From an uncultured Candidatus Nemicrothrix sp. (GTDB lineage Bacteria; Actinomycetota; Acidimicrobiia; Acidimicrobiales; Acidimicrobilacustridaceae): a DNA stretch of 6,105 nt. The notes beneath the pieces were generated by a model. The model was not told the DNA's origin. It worked only from the letters and a program-made list of their open reading frames with translations, and did not search any database. Shown here piece after piece: positions 5,955 through 6,105 of the stretch (position 1 is its first letter; each line of letters starts with the position of its first letter). The DNA lies in the NCBI GenBank assembly GCA_903827085.1, contig CAIKHC010000335.1, positions 1 through 6,105 of the forward strand. The letters run 5' to 3'. The position numbers were made by a program, and so were the translations under genes.

Positions 5955-6105
5955 ATGGATTATCGCTTCGAAAACCCCGCGGCTGTACGTACCCGACTCC
6001 GTGAGGTCGACTACCTCTCCGACGAGGCCATCGCTGGTGTCGTGTTTCTTGCCGATCGCCTCGGCAAGCCGATTCTTGTGGAGGGCCCAGCCGGTACCGG
6101 CAAAA
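5955..6105 (+). CDS. MoxR-family AAA+ ATPase, N-terminal fragment (runs off right edge)
   Basis: Fifty complete codons from ATG at 5955 to the window edge, too short to appear as a closed reading frame. The protein begins MDYRFENPAAV and continues through LREVDYLSDEAIAGVVFLA (16-34) to LVEGPAGTGK, where the Walker A motif GPAGTGK is at 44-50 and the sequence is cut after its lysine. A P-loop this near the N-terminus, preceded by a YLSDEAIAGVVFLA-type helix and KPILVEGP, is typical of MoxR ATPases (CoxD-like branch). These usually act as chaperones with a VWA-domain partner encoded next to them. Walker B, sensor and arginine-finger regions lie outside the window, so the subfamily is tentative. 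Confidence 0.8.
   Translation, partial: MDYRFENPAAVRTRLREVDYLSDEAIAGVVFLADRLGKPILVEGPAGTGK

Noticed and set aside
1..6105. Mobile element, CRISPR array, toxin-antitoxin or defence system
   Set aside because: No direct-repeat array, terminal inverted repeats, transposase or integrase motifs, or small gene pairs are visible; all recognisable genes are housekeeping families.

Overview
The window looks like ordinary core chromosome from a moderately GC-rich actinobacterium. Class Acidimicrobiia or a relative is my best guess. This rests on protein style (actinobacterial-type MurJ and Obg), an obg-proB linkage, a MoxR-type ATPase next door, and start codons placed a few bases after TANNNT boxes. 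The taxonomic call is inference from memory of family sequences, not a search.

Layout from left to right: (1) Positions 1-479, minus strand: the N-terminal 159 codons of a dGTP triphosphohydrolase-like HD-domain protein (dgt), running off the left edge. (2) Positions 480-569: a short divergent promoter region with a 14-bp inverted repeat. (3) Positions 570-1862, plus: obg/cgtA, the ribosome-assembly GTPase. It overlaps (4) proB, glutamate 5-kinase, by one base (TGATG). (5) Positions 2953-4542, minus: a 14-helix MurJ/MviN-type lipid II flippase, convergent with proB and sharing four bases with its 3' end. (6) Positions 4543-4624: a second divergent promoter region with its own inverted repeat. 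(7) Positions 4625-5884, plus: proA, glutamate-5-semialdehyde dehydrogenase. (8) Positions 5885-5954: a short spacer. (9) Position 5955 to the right edge, plus: the first 50 codons of a MoxR-family AAA+ ATPase, cut right after its Walker A lysine.

ProB and ProA catalyse consecutive steps of proline synthesis (glutamate to gamma-glutamyl phosphate to glutamate-5-semialdehyde). Here they are split into two transcription units by the inverted murJ. Obg (ribosome maturation), MurJ (peptidoglycan precursor export) and Dgt (dNTP pool control) are housekeeping functions. No stretch over 300 bases lacks a gene. I see no rRNA, tRNA, CRISPR, insertion sequence or phage signature.

I do not find a new multi-gene system. 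The observations most worth a second look are: the recurrent TANNNT box 6-8 bases ahead of four start codons, suggesting leaderless mRNAs; the unusual SRAD version of the Obg G4 motif; the proB/murJ/proA arrangement with overlapping convergent stops; and a small inverted repeat in each divergent promoter region.
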